From contig CAYPFY010000006.1 of NCBI GenBank assembly GCA_964410105.1, positions 62,001 through 126,000 on the forward strand: a stretch of 64,000 nucleotides of DNA, written 5' to 3'. Shown here piece after piece: positions 26,748-36,233 of this stretch (the stretch's first letter is position 1; each line of letters opens with the position of its first letter). A program made the translations under genes and the position numbers. Below the pieces are notes generated by a model. It was not told the origin of the DNA. It made no database searches and worked only from the letters and a program-made list of their open reading frames with translations. Origin of the DNA: CAYPFY01 sp964410105 (GTDB taxonomy: Bacteria > Bacteroidota > Ignavibacteria > UBA10030 > SZUA-254).

Positions 26748-27485
26748 TCAGGCCGTTCGCTTTTTCCGCAGCATCCGTAGAATCCGATTGGCCTCGGTTA
26801 AGAATCTCTGCGGCACGTTCCTCGAGAATCGGTTGTAGCGGTACATGTCGATGAAGAGTTCGGATGTGTCCCGGATGCTGGCCGTTACGACCGAATGGAG
26901 AAATCGCACGCTTTGAGTTGCGGGGGAGGGTAGTTTCTTCAAAAATAGCGAGAGAACTCTGCCTGTGAGCTGGGCGATAAACAGTCCCGACGCCATGAGC
27001 CGGTCATGTTCCCGAGGCGTCATGACGAAAGTCCTCAGTCCAAGCGCTTTCAGCTGACGTCGTACGCAGCGGGACTTTCGCCGGGAGAGGCGAACCGGGC
27101 AGAGGACGATCGAACGGTCCCGTAAACCCTCTGCGGCACTGTCTGGGCCGAAGAGCGGATGCATCGCAAGTATGGAAACATCGGCAGGGAGCAATTCCTT
27201 CATCCAGGCAACCGGCATTTCTTTCACCGAGCAAACATCGATGACGAGCGACCCTGGACGGAGAAGGGGAGAAAGTCTGGAAAGGACGCTCCGCATGCGA
27301 CGGATCGGCACCGCGAGGATTACAGCCTCACGGTTCGCCGCCTCAGCAAGCGATATCTGCCGAACCCCGGCCTCGGTGCGGCATCGTCGCGGCTCGACGA
27401 TCCCTACCGAGTACCGCCGCTTCAGGTGATGTGAGATGAGCCTGCCGAACCGTCCGTAGCCGACAATCGCGATGGCCGGCTTCAT
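26748..27485 (-). CDS. tyrA: prephenate/arogenate dehydrogenase
   Basis: A 245-residue TyrA-type dehydrogenase for tyrosine synthesis. The NAD(P) loop is IVGYGRFGRLI, the catalytic-region motif is AMHPLFGPDSA, and a downstream REHDRLMA segment carries the His/Arg typical of the helical domain. There is no ACT domain, so feedback control by tyrosine is not apparent. Whether prephenate or arogenate is used cannot be told. ATGA overlap with aroC-chorismate mutase. It is the last gene of the aromatic operon and follows directly the gene that supplies prephenate. Confidence 0.85.
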   Translation of the reverse strand: MKPAIAIVGYGRFGRLISHHLKRRYSVGIVEPRRCRTEAGVRQISLAEAANREAVILAVPIRRMRSVLSRLSPLLRPGSLVIDVCSVKEMPVAWMKELLPADVSILAMHPLFGPDSAAEGLRDRSIVLCPVRLSRRKSRCVRRQLKALGLRTFVMTPREHDRLMASGLFIAQLTGRVLSLFLKKLPSPATQSVRFLHSVVTASIRDTSELFIDMYRYNRFSRNVPQRFLTEANRILRMLRKKRTA

Positions 27486-28813
27486 ACGATGCGCTGGATT
27501 CTTCGGGCGTGCTTGAAGATTGCGTTGAATAATTCCTGGATGAAAGCGTCGTCAAGATTAGCCTCCTCGCCCAGAGACAGACGCTTGCGCATTATCTGCC
27601 TCTCCCGTTTGGGATCAGGTATGCGCTGATTGTGTTTTTTCTTCCACCGCCCGATATCCCGAACAAGTTCCTGCCGCTGGGAGAGCAGGAGCATGAGCAT
27701 GTCATCAAGAAAATCGATTTCGTGTCTCACCCTCCCCGGCCCCTTGCGCACAAACCCCTGGCGGAGGAGATGATCGGCGATGACGAGGGCCACCATCGAT
27801 TCGACGACCGGGACGACGCGCGGGCAAAGACAGGGATCATGTCGTCCCTCGACCTTGATGATCTTTTCCTTTCCCTTCACATCGACGGTTTTTTGTGCCT
27901 TGGAGATCGACGAGGTGGGCTTGACGGCCACCCGGACGACGATGTTTTCCCCGTTCGAGATCCCGCCGAGTATCCCTCCGGCGAAGTTGGTGAGCGTCCT
28001 TACCTTGCCTGTCTTCTTCTCGGCGACGAACTCATCGTTGTGTTCGCTCCCTTTCATCCGGGCCGCCGCGAAACCGGAACCGACCTCGAATCCCTTGATC
28101 GCGGGTATGGAGAGAAGCGCCTTGGCGAGATCGGCCTCCAGCTTGTCGAATACCGGTTCCCCCAGTCCCGGGGGACACCCGATGACGACCGCCTCGACGA
28201 TGCCTCCGAGAGAATCGCCCTCCTCCTTCACCGCCAGAATTTTCCTTTCGATCGCCTTCGCCGCTTTAGGGTCCGGGCACCGGACAGGGTTTTTCTCGAT
28301 CTGGTCGAGATCGATCCGTCTTGCGGCTATTCCCCCGACTTCCTTGGTGTAGGCGACAACCCGGATGCCCCGCAGGGCGAGGATTTTCTTGGCCAGCGCG
28401 CCGGCCGCCACGCGCCCGGCGGTTTCCCTTCCGGATGATCGCCCGCCCCCCCGGTAGTCCTGGATTCCGTACTTTGAGAGATACGTATACCCGGCATGCC
28501 CGGGTCGAAATAGGTCCTTGATCGCGTCGTACGCCTTCGGATCCTGATCCTTGTTCCAGACAAGGAGACAGATCGGCGTGCCGAGCGTCTTTCCTTCAAA
28601 AACTCCGCTCAGGACGTTTACCTGATCCGCCTCCTGTCGCGCCGTCGTCACGCCGCTCTGTCCCGGCCTCCGCCGGTCCAGCTCCTTCTGGATCTCATCG
28701 ACTGAGATCGGCACATTGGGCCGGACCCCGTCGATGAGAACGCCCACCCCCCTTCCGTGGCTTTCTCCAAAGGTCGTGATCCTGAAAAACCGTCCCAGCC
28801 CGTTACCCGCCAT
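27482..28813 (-). CDS. aroC: chorismate synthase fused to AroQ-type chorismate mutase
   Basis: A 443-residue two-domain protein. Residues 1-352 are a complete FMN-dependent chorismate synthase (TFGESHGRGVGV, RRRPGQSG, YRGGGRSSGRETAGRVAAGA, RHDPCLCPR). Residues ~360-443 are an AroQ chorismate mutase. Aligned without gaps to E. coli numbering (offset 352), R11, R28, K39, D48, R51, E52 and Q88 map to R363, R380, K391, D400, R403, E404 and Q440; S84 is A436. The fusion would turn EPSP-derived chorismate directly into prephenate, and tyrA overlaps downstream. The start is ATG 28813, 2 nt after aroA. Confidence 0.93.
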   Translation of the reverse strand: MAGNGLGRFFRITTFGESHGRGVGVLIDGVRPNVPISVDEIQKELDRRRPGQSGVTTARQEADQVNVLSGVFEGKTLGTPICLLVWNKDQDPKAYDAIKDLFRPGHAGYTYLSKYGIQDYRGGGRSSGRETAGRVAAGALAKKILALRGIRVVAYTKEVGGIAARRIDLDQIEKNPVRCPDPKAAKAIERKILAVKEEGDSLGGIVEAVVIGCPPGLGEPVFDKLEADLAKALLSIPAIKGFEVGSGFAAARMKGSEHNDEFVAEKKTGKVRTLTNFAGGILGGISNGENIVVRVAVKPTSSISKAQKTVDVKGKEKIIKVEGRHDPCLCPRVVPVVESMVALVIADHLLRQGFVRKGPGRVRHEIDFLDDMLMLLLSQRQELVRDIGRWKKKHNQRIPDPKRERQIMRKRLSLGEEANLDDAFIQELFNAIFKHARRIQRIV

Positions 28814-28815
28814 GG

Positions 28816-30075
28816 TCACCCTTCCAGTTTTGCAAATTCCTCCCAGAAATTTGGGAATGATTTCGTTACGCATGCCGGATTCATGATCGTCATGCCTCCG
28901 ACGCGTAATCCCGCGATTGCGAAACTCATCGCGATCCGGTGATCATTGTATGTCTCGATCGTGGCGCCGTGGAGCGGCTTGGGACAGATGGCCAAGCCGT
29001 CGTCCGACAGCTCGACCTGAGCGCCAAGTTTTGAGAGCTCGGCCGCCAGAGCCTTGAGCCTGTTCGTCTCCTTGTACCGGAGGTGGGCGATGTTCTGAAT
29101 GATCGTCTGCCCGTCGGCGAAAGCGGCCGCCACGGCCAGAGTGGGCACGCAGTCGGGGATCTCGTTCATATCGACCTCTATGCCCCGGAGCTTTCCTCCG
29201 CGCAGCTCAACGGAATCTTCCTCCACGCTCAGTGTGCATCCCATGTCGGCGAGGATCGAGAGAAACTTGATATCCCCCTGGAGGGAATCGGGCGAAAGGT
29301 TGCATATCCGGACCCTCCCGTTCGTTATTGCGGCCGCGGCGAGAAAGTATGTCGCCGCCGAAGCGTCCGACTCGACCGAAAAGTCGTGACCTATATAATG
29401 CTGCCGGGGGTCGATATGGAAAAGTTTCATGTCGATATCGTCAAAAATCGCGCCGAACGAACGCATGACGTAGAGAGTCATGTCGACGTAGGGGAGCGAG
29501 CTGAGCTTCCCTTTCAGTCTTATCGTCGTGTGCCGCCGTGCATAGGGGGCGGCCAGAAGGAGGGCGGAAAGATACTGGCTGCTCACCTCGGCATCGAGAT
29601 CGATGGTCCCGCCAAGAAAATTCCCTCCGTGTATCGTCACCGGGGGCCGTCCGTCCGCGCTCGAGCACCGGATCCCGGCGGTTTTCAGGGCTTTCAGTAA
29701 ATCCCCCATCGGCCGCTGTTGCATTTGCTCGTCTCCGGTGAGATGCGTCTCCCCGGGCGCCAGCGATGCGAAGGCCGCCAGGAATCTCATTGCGGTCCCG
29801 GCATTCCCGACGTTGATCTCACGTGAAGGCGCTCGGAGAATCCCGCCCGACCCGGCAACCTCGAGGGTGTCTTCCTTCCTCGAGACCGTGATCCCGAACT
29901 CCCCCAGGGCTTCGATCAGACGGAGGGAGTCGTCGCTCTCGGAAGGATGCAGGATTCTGGAGGACCCGTCGGCGAGAGCGGCTGCAATCAGGGCCCGGTT
30001 CGTATAGCTTTTCGAGGGGGGAACGTGAATATCCGCGTTGACGCATTTCGCAGCGCGAATCGCCCGGGCCGGCAT
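28816..30075 (-). CDS. aroA: 3-phosphoshikimate 1-carboxyvinyltransferase (EPSP synthase)
   Basis: A 419-residue EPSP synthase joining shikimate-3-phosphate and PEP. Motifs: VPPSKSYTNRALIAAALADG, VGNAGTAMRFLAA, TGDEQMQQRPMGDLL, EIPDCVPTLAVAAAFADG, LRYKETNRLKAL and TYNDHRIAMSFA. The ATG at 30075 is 2 nt after the aroDE stop; a longer in-frame extension would run inside aroDE and is not family-like. No shikimate kinase gene is present in the window, so the preceding step must be encoded elsewhere. Confidence 0.95.
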   Translation of the reverse strand: MPARAIRAAKCVNADIHVPPSKSYTNRALIAAALADGSSRILHPSESDDSLRLIEALGEFGITVSRKEDTLEVAGSGGILRAPSREINVGNAGTAMRFLAAFASLAPGETHLTGDEQMQQRPMGDLLKALKTAGIRCSSADGRPPVTIHGGNFLGGTIDLDAEVSSQYLSALLLAAPYARRHTTIRLKGKLSSLPYVDMTLYVMRSFGAIFDDIDMKLFHIDPRQHYIGHDFSVESDASAATYFLAAAAITNGRVRICNLSPDSLQGDIKFLSILADMGCTLSVEEDSVELRGGKLRGIEVDMNEIPDCVPTLAVAAAFADGQTIIQNIAHLRYKETNRLKALAAELSKLGAQVELSDDGLAICPKPLHGATIETYNDHRIAMSFAIAGLRVGGMTIMNPACVTKSFPNFWEEFAKLEG

Positions 30076-30077
30076 GC

Positions 30078-31481
30078 TTATGACACCTCCTCCATGAACA
30101 GCGCAGACTGAAGCGTCGCCTGCCGCTCGAATAATTCCAGCCCGGTGATGACCGCACATCCCGCCCCGCGGGCGTCGGTCAGGAGACGCGTCAGAGGAGG
30201 TTCGTAGACGGCGTCGAAGACGAGCATACGCCTGCTGAAGAATCTTTGAGGGACGAGCCTCGTCGAATCCCCGTCCATCCCCGCCGCTGTCCCGTTCATG
30301 AGGATATCGGTCTCGGGAAGCTCGTCCAGATTTCCCCATCCGCACGACAGCTCCGCCGCCAGCTGCCGGGCCTTTCCTGCCGTTCGACCGACAACAGTGG
30401 TCTTCGCGCCGCCGGAAAGCGACGCGAAGGCCATCGTCCGTGCCGTTGCGCCGGTGCCGAGTATCGTCACTCGCTTTCCCTTAAGAGAGGTTCGACGACG
30501 GATGAGTCCGGTGATCGCCGGGAGATCGGTGTTATAGGCGACGAACCGTCCCTTTCGGCGCACGACCGTGTTTGCAGCCCCGATCTCCCGCGCCTGTGCA
30601 TCGATGGAGTCGACGAGGGAGAGAATGGAGCTCTTGAAGGGCATGGTGACGCTCAGGCCGGTGATCCGATGTCGGAAGAGGGAATAGAATTTGTCCGGAT
30701 CGTCGACAAGAAAATTGACGTAGACGCCATTGAAACGTCGCCGCCGGAACCGGGCGTTATGAAAGAGTATTCCACGGCTCTGCCTTACGGGATTGCCGAG
30801 AAGCCCGAAGATTTTTGTGCGGCTATCGATGGATTCTATATGGAATATCGTACTCAGAGCGGAAACTGTCAACTGCCCCGGGCCGGTTTCCCGGGCTCCG
30901 GGGACCGATGCAAAGGTGAGGAATGCGCCGAATTTTCCCCCCAGGATCCTGCTTATTTGTCCCCGTTCCCCCATGCAGAGGCCGATCAGCGGCTGGCGGT
31001 CCCGCCGGGCTCTTTCCATGACTCTGAACAATGTCTCGGTATCGCAAATGTCATTTGCCATGGTCGCAAGCTTGACGATCCCGGCTCCCGTCCTCCGGCA
31101 TTTTTCATAAATCGCCGGCAGAGTCGTAGGTGTCTCGAGAAAGTTATGATAGGAGCAAATGACCTTTTCTGAAGATTTCCCGACAATTTTTCTGACAACG
31201 TTATTGCCCCAGCTCAGCTCCATGTCGACATATCCCGCTCCGCGCTCCAGGGCTTCGGTCAAAAGCTCCACCTGTTCCGTCGCCGCGCCCGCAAAATCTC
31301 CCCCCTCGTCGCGGCGCCGGTTCGTGATGATCAGGTCCGGACGGCGCCTCGGCAGCAGACGGCCGAGCTCGAGGCTTTTGACTCGATCCACCCGGAGTTC
31401 GGTGATCGCTCGACCCCCCTTTCCGATCAGCCGCAAAGCCTCGTCCATCGATTCCGGAGCTATCGACCTGCAAATCCTCAT
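30078..31481 (-). CDS. aroDE: bifunctional 3-dehydroquinate dehydratase (type I)/shikimate dehydrogenase
   Basis: A 467-residue fusion of two consecutive shikimate pathway enzymes. Residues ~1-215 are a type I dehydroquinase with H112 (SYHNF) and the Schiff-base lysine K137 (IVKLAT). Residues ~222-467 are shikimate dehydrogenase: LLGNPVRQSRGILFHNARF, TMPFKSSIL (catalytic Lys), NTVVRRKGRFVAYNTD (catalytic Asp) and the NADP loop LGTGATART. This domain order is known from plants and some bacteria such as chlamydiae. ATGA overlap with aroB. Confidence 0.93.
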   Translation of the reverse strand: MRICRSIAPESMDEALRLIGKGGRAITELRVDRVKSLELGRLLPRRRPDLIITNRRRDEGGDFAGAATEQVELLTEALERGAGYVDMELSWGNNVVRKIVGKSSEKVICSYHNFLETPTTLPAIYEKCRRTGAGIVKLATMANDICDTETLFRVMERARRDRQPLIGLCMGERGQISRILGGKFGAFLTFASVPGARETGPGQLTVSALSTIFHIESIDSRTKIFGLLGNPVRQSRGILFHNARFRRRRFNGVYVNFLVDDPDKFYSLFRHRITGLSVTMPFKSSILSLVDSIDAQAREIGAANTVVRRKGRFVAYNTDLPAITGLIRRRTSLKGKRVTILGTGATARTMAFASLSGGAKTTVVGRTAGKARQLAAELSCGWGNLDELPETDILMNGTAAGMDGDSTRLVPQRFFSRRMLVFDAVYEPPLTRLLTDARGAGCAVITGLELFERQATLQSALFMEEVS

Positions 31482-32518
31482 CCCAACGCCCTGGCGACCT
31501 CCGACAGTGTGAGCGGGACCCCGGGCACGCCTCTCCCGATTCCCTTGAGCAGGGTGTAGCGGACCGTCCCGCCAATGGCCTTCTTGTCACGGGATGTCGC
31601 GCGAAGGATTTCTCCCACGTTTTTGTTCATTTCTGTCGGTAGGCCATACAGCGTCAGGAGTTTTTCGACGCGGAAGGAATCCACAGCACGGAGCATCCCA
31701 CATGAGGCAGAAATTCTTGATTCGGCAGCCATGCCGATGGCGACCGCTTCCCCGTGAAGGAGTCTGTAGCCGGATCTCAGTTCCACCGCATGCCCTATCG
31801 TATGGCCGAAGTTCAATATCCTTCGCAACCCCGTCTCGCGCTCATCCTTTTCGACAATTTCCCGCTTGAGTTCCAGGCAGCGCCTGACCACGCGGCCGAG
31901 CACCCCGGTTTTACGGGCGAGTATCTCCCCGGACGAGCGTTCGAGGATCGTGAAAAGTCTCGCATCAAGGATGGCTGCGTACTTGATCACCTCGGCAAGG
32001 CCGCTCCTGAACTCTCTCTCCGGGAGCGTCCCCAGCGTCTTCAGGCAGACGTAGACCTTCGAAGGCTGATGGAAGGCCCCGATGAGGTTTTTCCCGAGAG
32101 GATGATCGACACCGACCTTTCCTCCGATGCTGCTGTCGACCTGTGCAAGGAGCGAGGTGGGGACCTGGACGTATGGGACTCCTCTCAAAATGGTCGCTGC
32201 GACGAATCCCGCTAGATCTCCCACCATCCCGCCACCCAGAGCGATGATCAGGGATTCGCGTGAGATTTTCAGGGACAGCAGCCGGTCCTCTATTCGCTCC
32301 TTCATGCGCCGGCTCTTGCTCGATTCGCCGGGAGGGACGATGACGAGGGGAAAACCGGAAAAATGGCGGCCATAGTGAGAACCGACGTTTTTGTCGGTGA
32401 TGACGAACGAAGAATCCGCGAGGCGCTTGATGTCACGGGCGATTTCTGATACGCCCCGGGCAAAAACGACCGTATAGGAATTTTTCCCCTTCACCCGAAT
32501 CCGTAGGTCGCGTCCCAT
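31478..32518 (-). CDS. aroB: 3-dehydroquinate synthase
   Basis: A 346-residue NAD- and zinc-dependent enzyme converting DAHP to 3-dehydroquinate. Motifs: IPPGESSKS-like VPPGESSKS, LGGGMVGDLAGFVAATILRGV, GKVGVDHPLGKN, and the metal-binding LNFGHTIGHAVE and LLHGEAVAIGM. Normal length. The start lies 3 nt after the trpA stop, and the end overlaps aroDE, so the shikimate genes are embedded in the trp transcript. Confidence 0.95.
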   Translation of the reverse strand: MGRDLRIRVKGKNSYTVVFARGVSEIARDIKRLADSSFVITDKNVGSHYGRHFSGFPLVIVPPGESSKSRRMKERIEDRLLSLKISRESLIIALGGGMVGDLAGFVAATILRGVPYVQVPTSLLAQVDSSIGGKVGVDHPLGKNLIGAFHQPSKVYVCLKTLGTLPEREFRSGLAEVIKYAAILDARLFTILERSSGEILARKTGVLGRVVRRCLELKREIVEKDERETGLRRILNFGHTIGHAVELRSGYRLLHGEAVAIGMAAESRISASCGMLRAVDSFRVEKLLTLYGLPTEMNKNVGEILRATSRDKKAIGGTVRYTLLKGIGRGVPGVPLTLSEVARALG

Positions 32519-32521
32519 GGC

Positions 32522-33322
32522 CTAATTAATCCTGTCGAGAGCGTCCCTTATGGGTCCGATGAATTTTACGGCCCGTTCGACCGCCCCGGCGGGGGCGCCG
32601 TCGGCCAGGACTCTGACGAGTGCGCTGCCGATGATGACGCCGTCTGAATGTTTCGCTAGTTTTCCGGCATCTCCGGCGGATCCGACCCCGAAACCGACGA
32701 GGACCGGATTTAAGCGGACGACGGCGCGCATGCGCACGAGAAAACTCTCCGCCTGGCCGGCAAGCGATTCGCGCGCTCCCGTCACCCCCGTGACCGAGAT
32801 GCAGTAGAGAAATCCCTTTGAGACGCTGTCAAGTTCTTTTATTCGATCGTCCGGCGTTGTCGGCGCGGCAAGGAAAATGGGATTGATGGCGTGCTCCGAC
32901 GCAAGCTCGAGGTATTCTGCACTTTCTTCCAAAGGCATGTCAGGGATGATCACGCCGTCGATTCCGGCCCGGAGGCTTTCTGCAAAAAATCTCTCGAGCC
33001 CGTACGCATAGAGCGGGTTGGCGTACCCCATGAAGACCATGGGAACATCGGTCCGTTTCCTGACTTCAGCCGCAATGCTGAGGGTCTTACCGACCGTGAT
33101 GCCGTTGCGCAGGGCGGCCTCCGAGCTCATCTGTATCGTGGGACCGTCTGCGATCGGATCGGAAAACGGCATGCCGAGCTCGAAGAGATCTGCCCCCGCC
33201 TGTTCCAGGCCGAGGATAAGCGGCAGGGTTGACTTCAGCGTCGGATAACCGGCAGTGAGGTAAAGGGACAGCGCTTTCTTTCCCTCCCGACGCATGTCGT
33301 CGAGCCGTGCGAGCCGGTTCAT
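32522..33322 (-). CDS. trpA: tryptophan synthase alpha subunit
   Basis: A 266-residue TIM-barrel that cleaves indole-3-glycerol phosphate to indole and glyceraldehyde-3-phosphate. The catalytic Glu and Asp lie in DLFELGMPFSDPIADGPTIQ, with the phosphate-binding glycines in GVTGARE and GFGVGSAGDA. It forms the alpha2beta2 complex with TrpB, whose gene overlaps it by 4 nt (ATGA). Confidence 0.96.
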   Translation of the reverse strand: MNRLARLDDMRREGKKALSLYLTAGYPTLKSTLPLILGLEQAGADLFELGMPFSDPIADGPTIQMSSEAALRNGITVGKTLSIAAEVRKRTDVPMVFMGYANPLYAYGLERFFAESLRAGIDGVIIPDMPLEESAEYLELASEHAINPIFLAAPTTPDDRIKELDSVSKGFLYCISVTGVTGARESLAGQAESFLVRMRAVVRLNPVLVGFGVGSAGDAGKLAKHSDGVIIGSALVRVLADGAPAGAVERAVKFIGPIRDALDRIN

Positions 33323-34530
33323 GTGACGCCCTTCAGCGATTTCCAGGCAGCCGTGATCGACGGAAGATCCTTTTCTCCCCGGCCGGAAAGGTTGACGATG
33401 ACGGTGTCGGTTGCCGCGGGCATGAGATGACGGAGATAGGCGAGGGCGTGCGACGATTCCAGCGCCGGCAGGATTCCCTCAAGGTGAAGGAGCTCGAAGC
33501 ATGCATCCAAAGCCTCCTGGTCCGTCGCAGCGAGGTACTGGACCCGCCCGGATTCTTTGAGAAAACTGTGTTCCGGACCTACTCCCGGATAATCCAGCCC
33601 CGCCGAGATGGAGTGAGCGGGGAGGACCTGGCCATCGCCGGTCTGAAGCATGTAGCTGTACGAGCCGTGCAGCACCCCGGGCGTTCCAGCGCAGAGCGTG
33701 GCGGCATGCTTTCCGGTTCCCAGGCCCAGACCCGCCGCCTCAACTCCAATGAGTTTGACGGGGTCGTTCAGGAAAGCGCTGAAAATCCCGAGTGAATTGC
33801 TTCCGCCTCCCACGCACGCGACGATATGCCCTGGGAGACGGTTTTCCTTTTCGAGGATTTGCGCCCGGGTTTCTTCGCCGATGACCGACTGGAAATCTCG
33901 GACTATCATCGGGTAAGGGTGGGGCCCCACGACGGAGCCGATGACGTAAAATGTGTCCCGGACGTTCGTGACCCAGTCGCGGAGAGCCTCGTTGGTCGCG
34001 TCCTTCAGCGTTCGTGTGCCCGATGTTACCGGAACGACGTCCGCCCCCAGGAGCTTCATGCGTGTGACGTTTATCTCCTGCCGCTGCATGTCCTCCGCTC
34101 CCATGTAGACGACGCACGTCAGCCCCATCATCGCTGCGACGGTCGCCGTCGCGACGCCGTGCTGGCCGGCCCCGGTTTCTGCGATGATCCGGGTTTTCCC
34201 GATACGCCGGGCCAGGAGTATCTGGCCTATCGTGTTGTTGATCTTGTGGGCGCCCGTGTGGCAGAGATCTTCCCTCTTGAGGTAAATCCTCCCATTCCCG
34301 TAGCGCCTGGTGAGTCGTTCGGCGAAATAGAGCGGGGTGGGACGTCCTGCGAAGTCTTTGAGCAGTTTTCTGAACGACGATGCAAATACCGGGTCATCCT
34401 TGATGCCGGAGTACGCATTCTCGAGCTCGGCAAGCGCAGCGATCAGGGTTTCGGGAACGAACCGCCCGCCGAATTTCCCGAAATGGCCCCTCTCGTCGGG
34501 GGAGACTCTCGGATGCTCGGCCCGGGCCAT
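33319..34530 (-). CDS. trpB: tryptophan synthase beta subunit
   Basis: A 403-residue PLP enzyme condensing indole with serine. PLP lysine in HTGAHKINN, phosphate-binding GGGSNSLG, and the opening GKFGGRFVPETL are typical of the major TrpB1 class that pairs with TrpA. The start shares one base with the DAHP synthase stop (TGATG), and the end overlaps trpA. Confidence 0.97.
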   Translation of the reverse strand: MARAEHPRVSPDERGHFGKFGGRFVPETLIAALAELENAYSGIKDDPVFASSFRKLLKDFAGRPTPLYFAERLTRRYGNGRIYLKREDLCHTGAHKINNTIGQILLARRIGKTRIIAETGAGQHGVATATVAAMMGLTCVVYMGAEDMQRQEINVTRMKLLGADVVPVTSGTRTLKDATNEALRDWVTNVRDTFYVIGSVVGPHPYPMIVRDFQSVIGEETRAQILEKENRLPGHIVACVGGGSNSLGIFSAFLNDPVKLIGVEAAGLGLGTGKHAATLCAGTPGVLHGSYSYMLQTGDGQVLPAHSISAGLDYPGVGPEHSFLKESGRVQYLAATDQEALDACFELLHLEGILPALESSHALAYLRHLMPAATDTVIVNLSGRGEKDLPSITAAWKSLKGVT

Positions 34531-35570
34531 CAGGAGACCTCGGCATGTGACAGCGTGAGCGTTCGCTCCATTATCGGCGCCAGCTGTTCCAGCCTTTCAA
34601 GGAGCGCCTTGAAGGTGGAGGGTTTCAATGATTGATAGCCATCGGAGAGCGCGGCGGAGGGATCGGGATGAACCTCGATGATGAGTCCGTCCGCGCCTGC
34701 GGCCACCGCCGCCATCGACATCGCGCTTACGCCGTCCCAGACGCCGATTCCGTGGCTGGGGTCGACGATTATCGGAAGATGGCAGAGTTTTCTGATGATG
34801 GGGATCGAATTCAGGTCGAGGGTATTTCTGGTCGACGTTTCGAATGTCCGTATTCCGCGCTCGCAGAGGATGACGTTGAGGTTTCCGGCATAGAGGATAT
34901 ATTCGGCCGCCATCAGGAACTCTTCGATGGTTGCGGCGAAACCGCGCTTCAGCAGGACAGGCTTCTTCTGAGCCCCCACCGCTTCGAGGAGCGAGTAGTT
35001 CTGCATGTTCCTCGCGCCCACCTGGAGCACATCGGCACACTCGGCAACGATCGGAAGCGTCTCCGTATCTTTCACCTCGGTCACAATGCGCATCCCCGTC
35101 ACTTCCTTCGCTTCCTTGAGAAACTCCAGAGCGTCGGCCTTGTATCCCTGGAAGGAATAGGGGGACGTGCGGGGCTTATAGGCGCCTCCCCTTAGGAATT
35201 TTATTCCCATCTCCTTGAGCATCCAGGCGATTTCGATGATCTGCTGCCTGCTCTCGACCGAGCAGGGCCCGGCGATGACCGCCAGCTCCTTCCCCCCGAG
35301 GGGTCCCGCTCCCTCTACCTTCACAATAGTGCCGGCGGGATGCGCATCCCGGCTCACCAGCTTGAACGGCTTCGTGACAGGTATCGCCTCCAGAACGCCG
35401 GGCAGCGTAAGGAACAGCTCGGGGTCGACCTTACCCTTGTTGCCTGTGATTCCGATGGCGAGGCGTTCCTCCCCCGGGATTTCGTGAGGCAAATATCCGA
35501 GAAGCTTTATTTTGCCCTTCACACGCTCCACGTCGGAGCGGTCGGCGTCCAGTCGCATGATGATCAGCAT
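34530..35570 (-). CDS. aroF: 3-deoxy-7-phosphoheptulonate synthase with N-terminal ferredoxin-like regulatory domain
   Basis: A 346-residue DAHP synthase of the AroA-beta/KDO8PS-like type, the entry enzyme of the shikimate pathway. Residues ~1-70 form a small ferredoxin-like domain, as in the Thermotoga enzyme, where it mediates aromatic feedback inhibition. The catalytic barrel shows IAGPCSVES, KFLRGGAYKPRTSPYSFQG, VGARNMQNYSLLEAVG, LKRGFAATIEEFL and DPSHGIG. No chorismate mutase domain is attached here, unlike many Bacteroidota; it is on AroC instead. It lies 36 nt after trpF. Confidence 0.93.
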   Translation of the reverse strand: MLIIMRLDADRSDVERVKGKIKLLGYLPHEIPGEERLAIGITGNKGKVDPELFLTLPGVLEAIPVTKPFKLVSRDAHPAGTIVKVEGAGPLGGKELAVIAGPCSVESRQQIIEIAWMLKEMGIKFLRGGAYKPRTSPYSFQGYKADALEFLKEAKEVTGMRIVTEVKDTETLPIVAECADVLQVGARNMQNYSLLEAVGAQKKPVLLKRGFAATIEEFLMAAEYILYAGNLNVILCERGIRTFETSTRNTLDLNSIPIIRKLCHLPIIVDPSHGIGVWDGVSAMSMAAVAAGADGLIIEVHPDPSAALSDGYQSLKPSTFKALLERLEQLAPIMERTLTLSHAEVS

Positions 35571-35606
35571 GGTCCCGTCCTTTTCCTCAGTCGTGAATTG
35601 TTCTGG

Positions 35607-36233
35607 TCACGCATTGTCAAGCTTTGCGATCCGTTCAAAAAGTTTTTCAACCTTTGCCCGATCCTTCTTCCCGGGCTCCGATTCGACGCCACTGTTGACG
35701 TCGACGCCATGCGGCATGACCGATCGGATCGATTCGGCGATGTTGTCCGGATCGAGGCCGCCAGCAAGAATGAGGGGGAAGTACTTTTTCATTTCCGATG
35801 CGATCGAGAAATCCGCTTGTTCACCCGAGCCTCCGTACAGTGGGGCCCGGGCGCCGTCGATCATGGCCGCAGCCAGATCCCGGTAGCCCGCCATGACCTG
35901 AATTTCCTCGGAGTTTCGGAAGCGGAACGCCTTCCAGACTTTTTGTCCGAAACCCTCGCACTCGGCCGGGCCCTCGTCCCCGCTCAGCTGTATCAGTCGA
36001 ATGCCCGTCTGGGCGACGGTCTCGATGATGATCTCGCGGGATTCGTTGACGAAGACTCCGACGGGAGTGACATAGCCCGGAATGTCGGCGATGATCTCGC
36101 GGGCCAGCTCCGGCTCGATGTAACGCGGGCTGTTCCTGTAAAATATAAAGCCAAGGAAATCTGCCCCCGCCCCGGCGCAAAGAAGCGCGTCCTTTCGGGA
36201 TGTTATTCCGCAGATCTTAACGAGGGGTTTCAT
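35607..36233 (-). CDS. trpF: phosphoribosylanthranilate isomerase
   Basis: A 208-residue TIM-barrel catalysing the Amadori rearrangement to CdRP. The general-base Cys is in VKICGITSRKDA and the general-acid Asp in YGGSGEQADFSI near the middle; LAGGLDPDNI and GVDVNSGVESEPGKKD are the family phosphate-site motifs. It overlaps the end of trpC by 17 nt. Confidence 0.95.
   Translation of the reverse strand: MKPLVKICGITSRKDALLCAGAGADFLGFIFYRNSPRYIEPELAREIIADIPGYVTPVGVFVNESREIIIETVAQTGIRLIQLSGDEGPAECEGFGQKVWKAFRFRNSEEIQVMAGYRDLAAAMIDGARAPLYGGSGEQADFSIASEMKKYFPLILAGGLDPDNIAESIRSVMPHGVDVNSGVESEPGKKDRAKVEKLFERIAKLDNA

Noticed and set aside
30076..30345. Extended N-terminus for aroA, also seen for pyrD, polX, nth and the thiolase
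   Set aside because: Each extension lies inside the preceding gene or through a promoter and lacks family similarity; internal ATGs give standard lengths and coupled starts.
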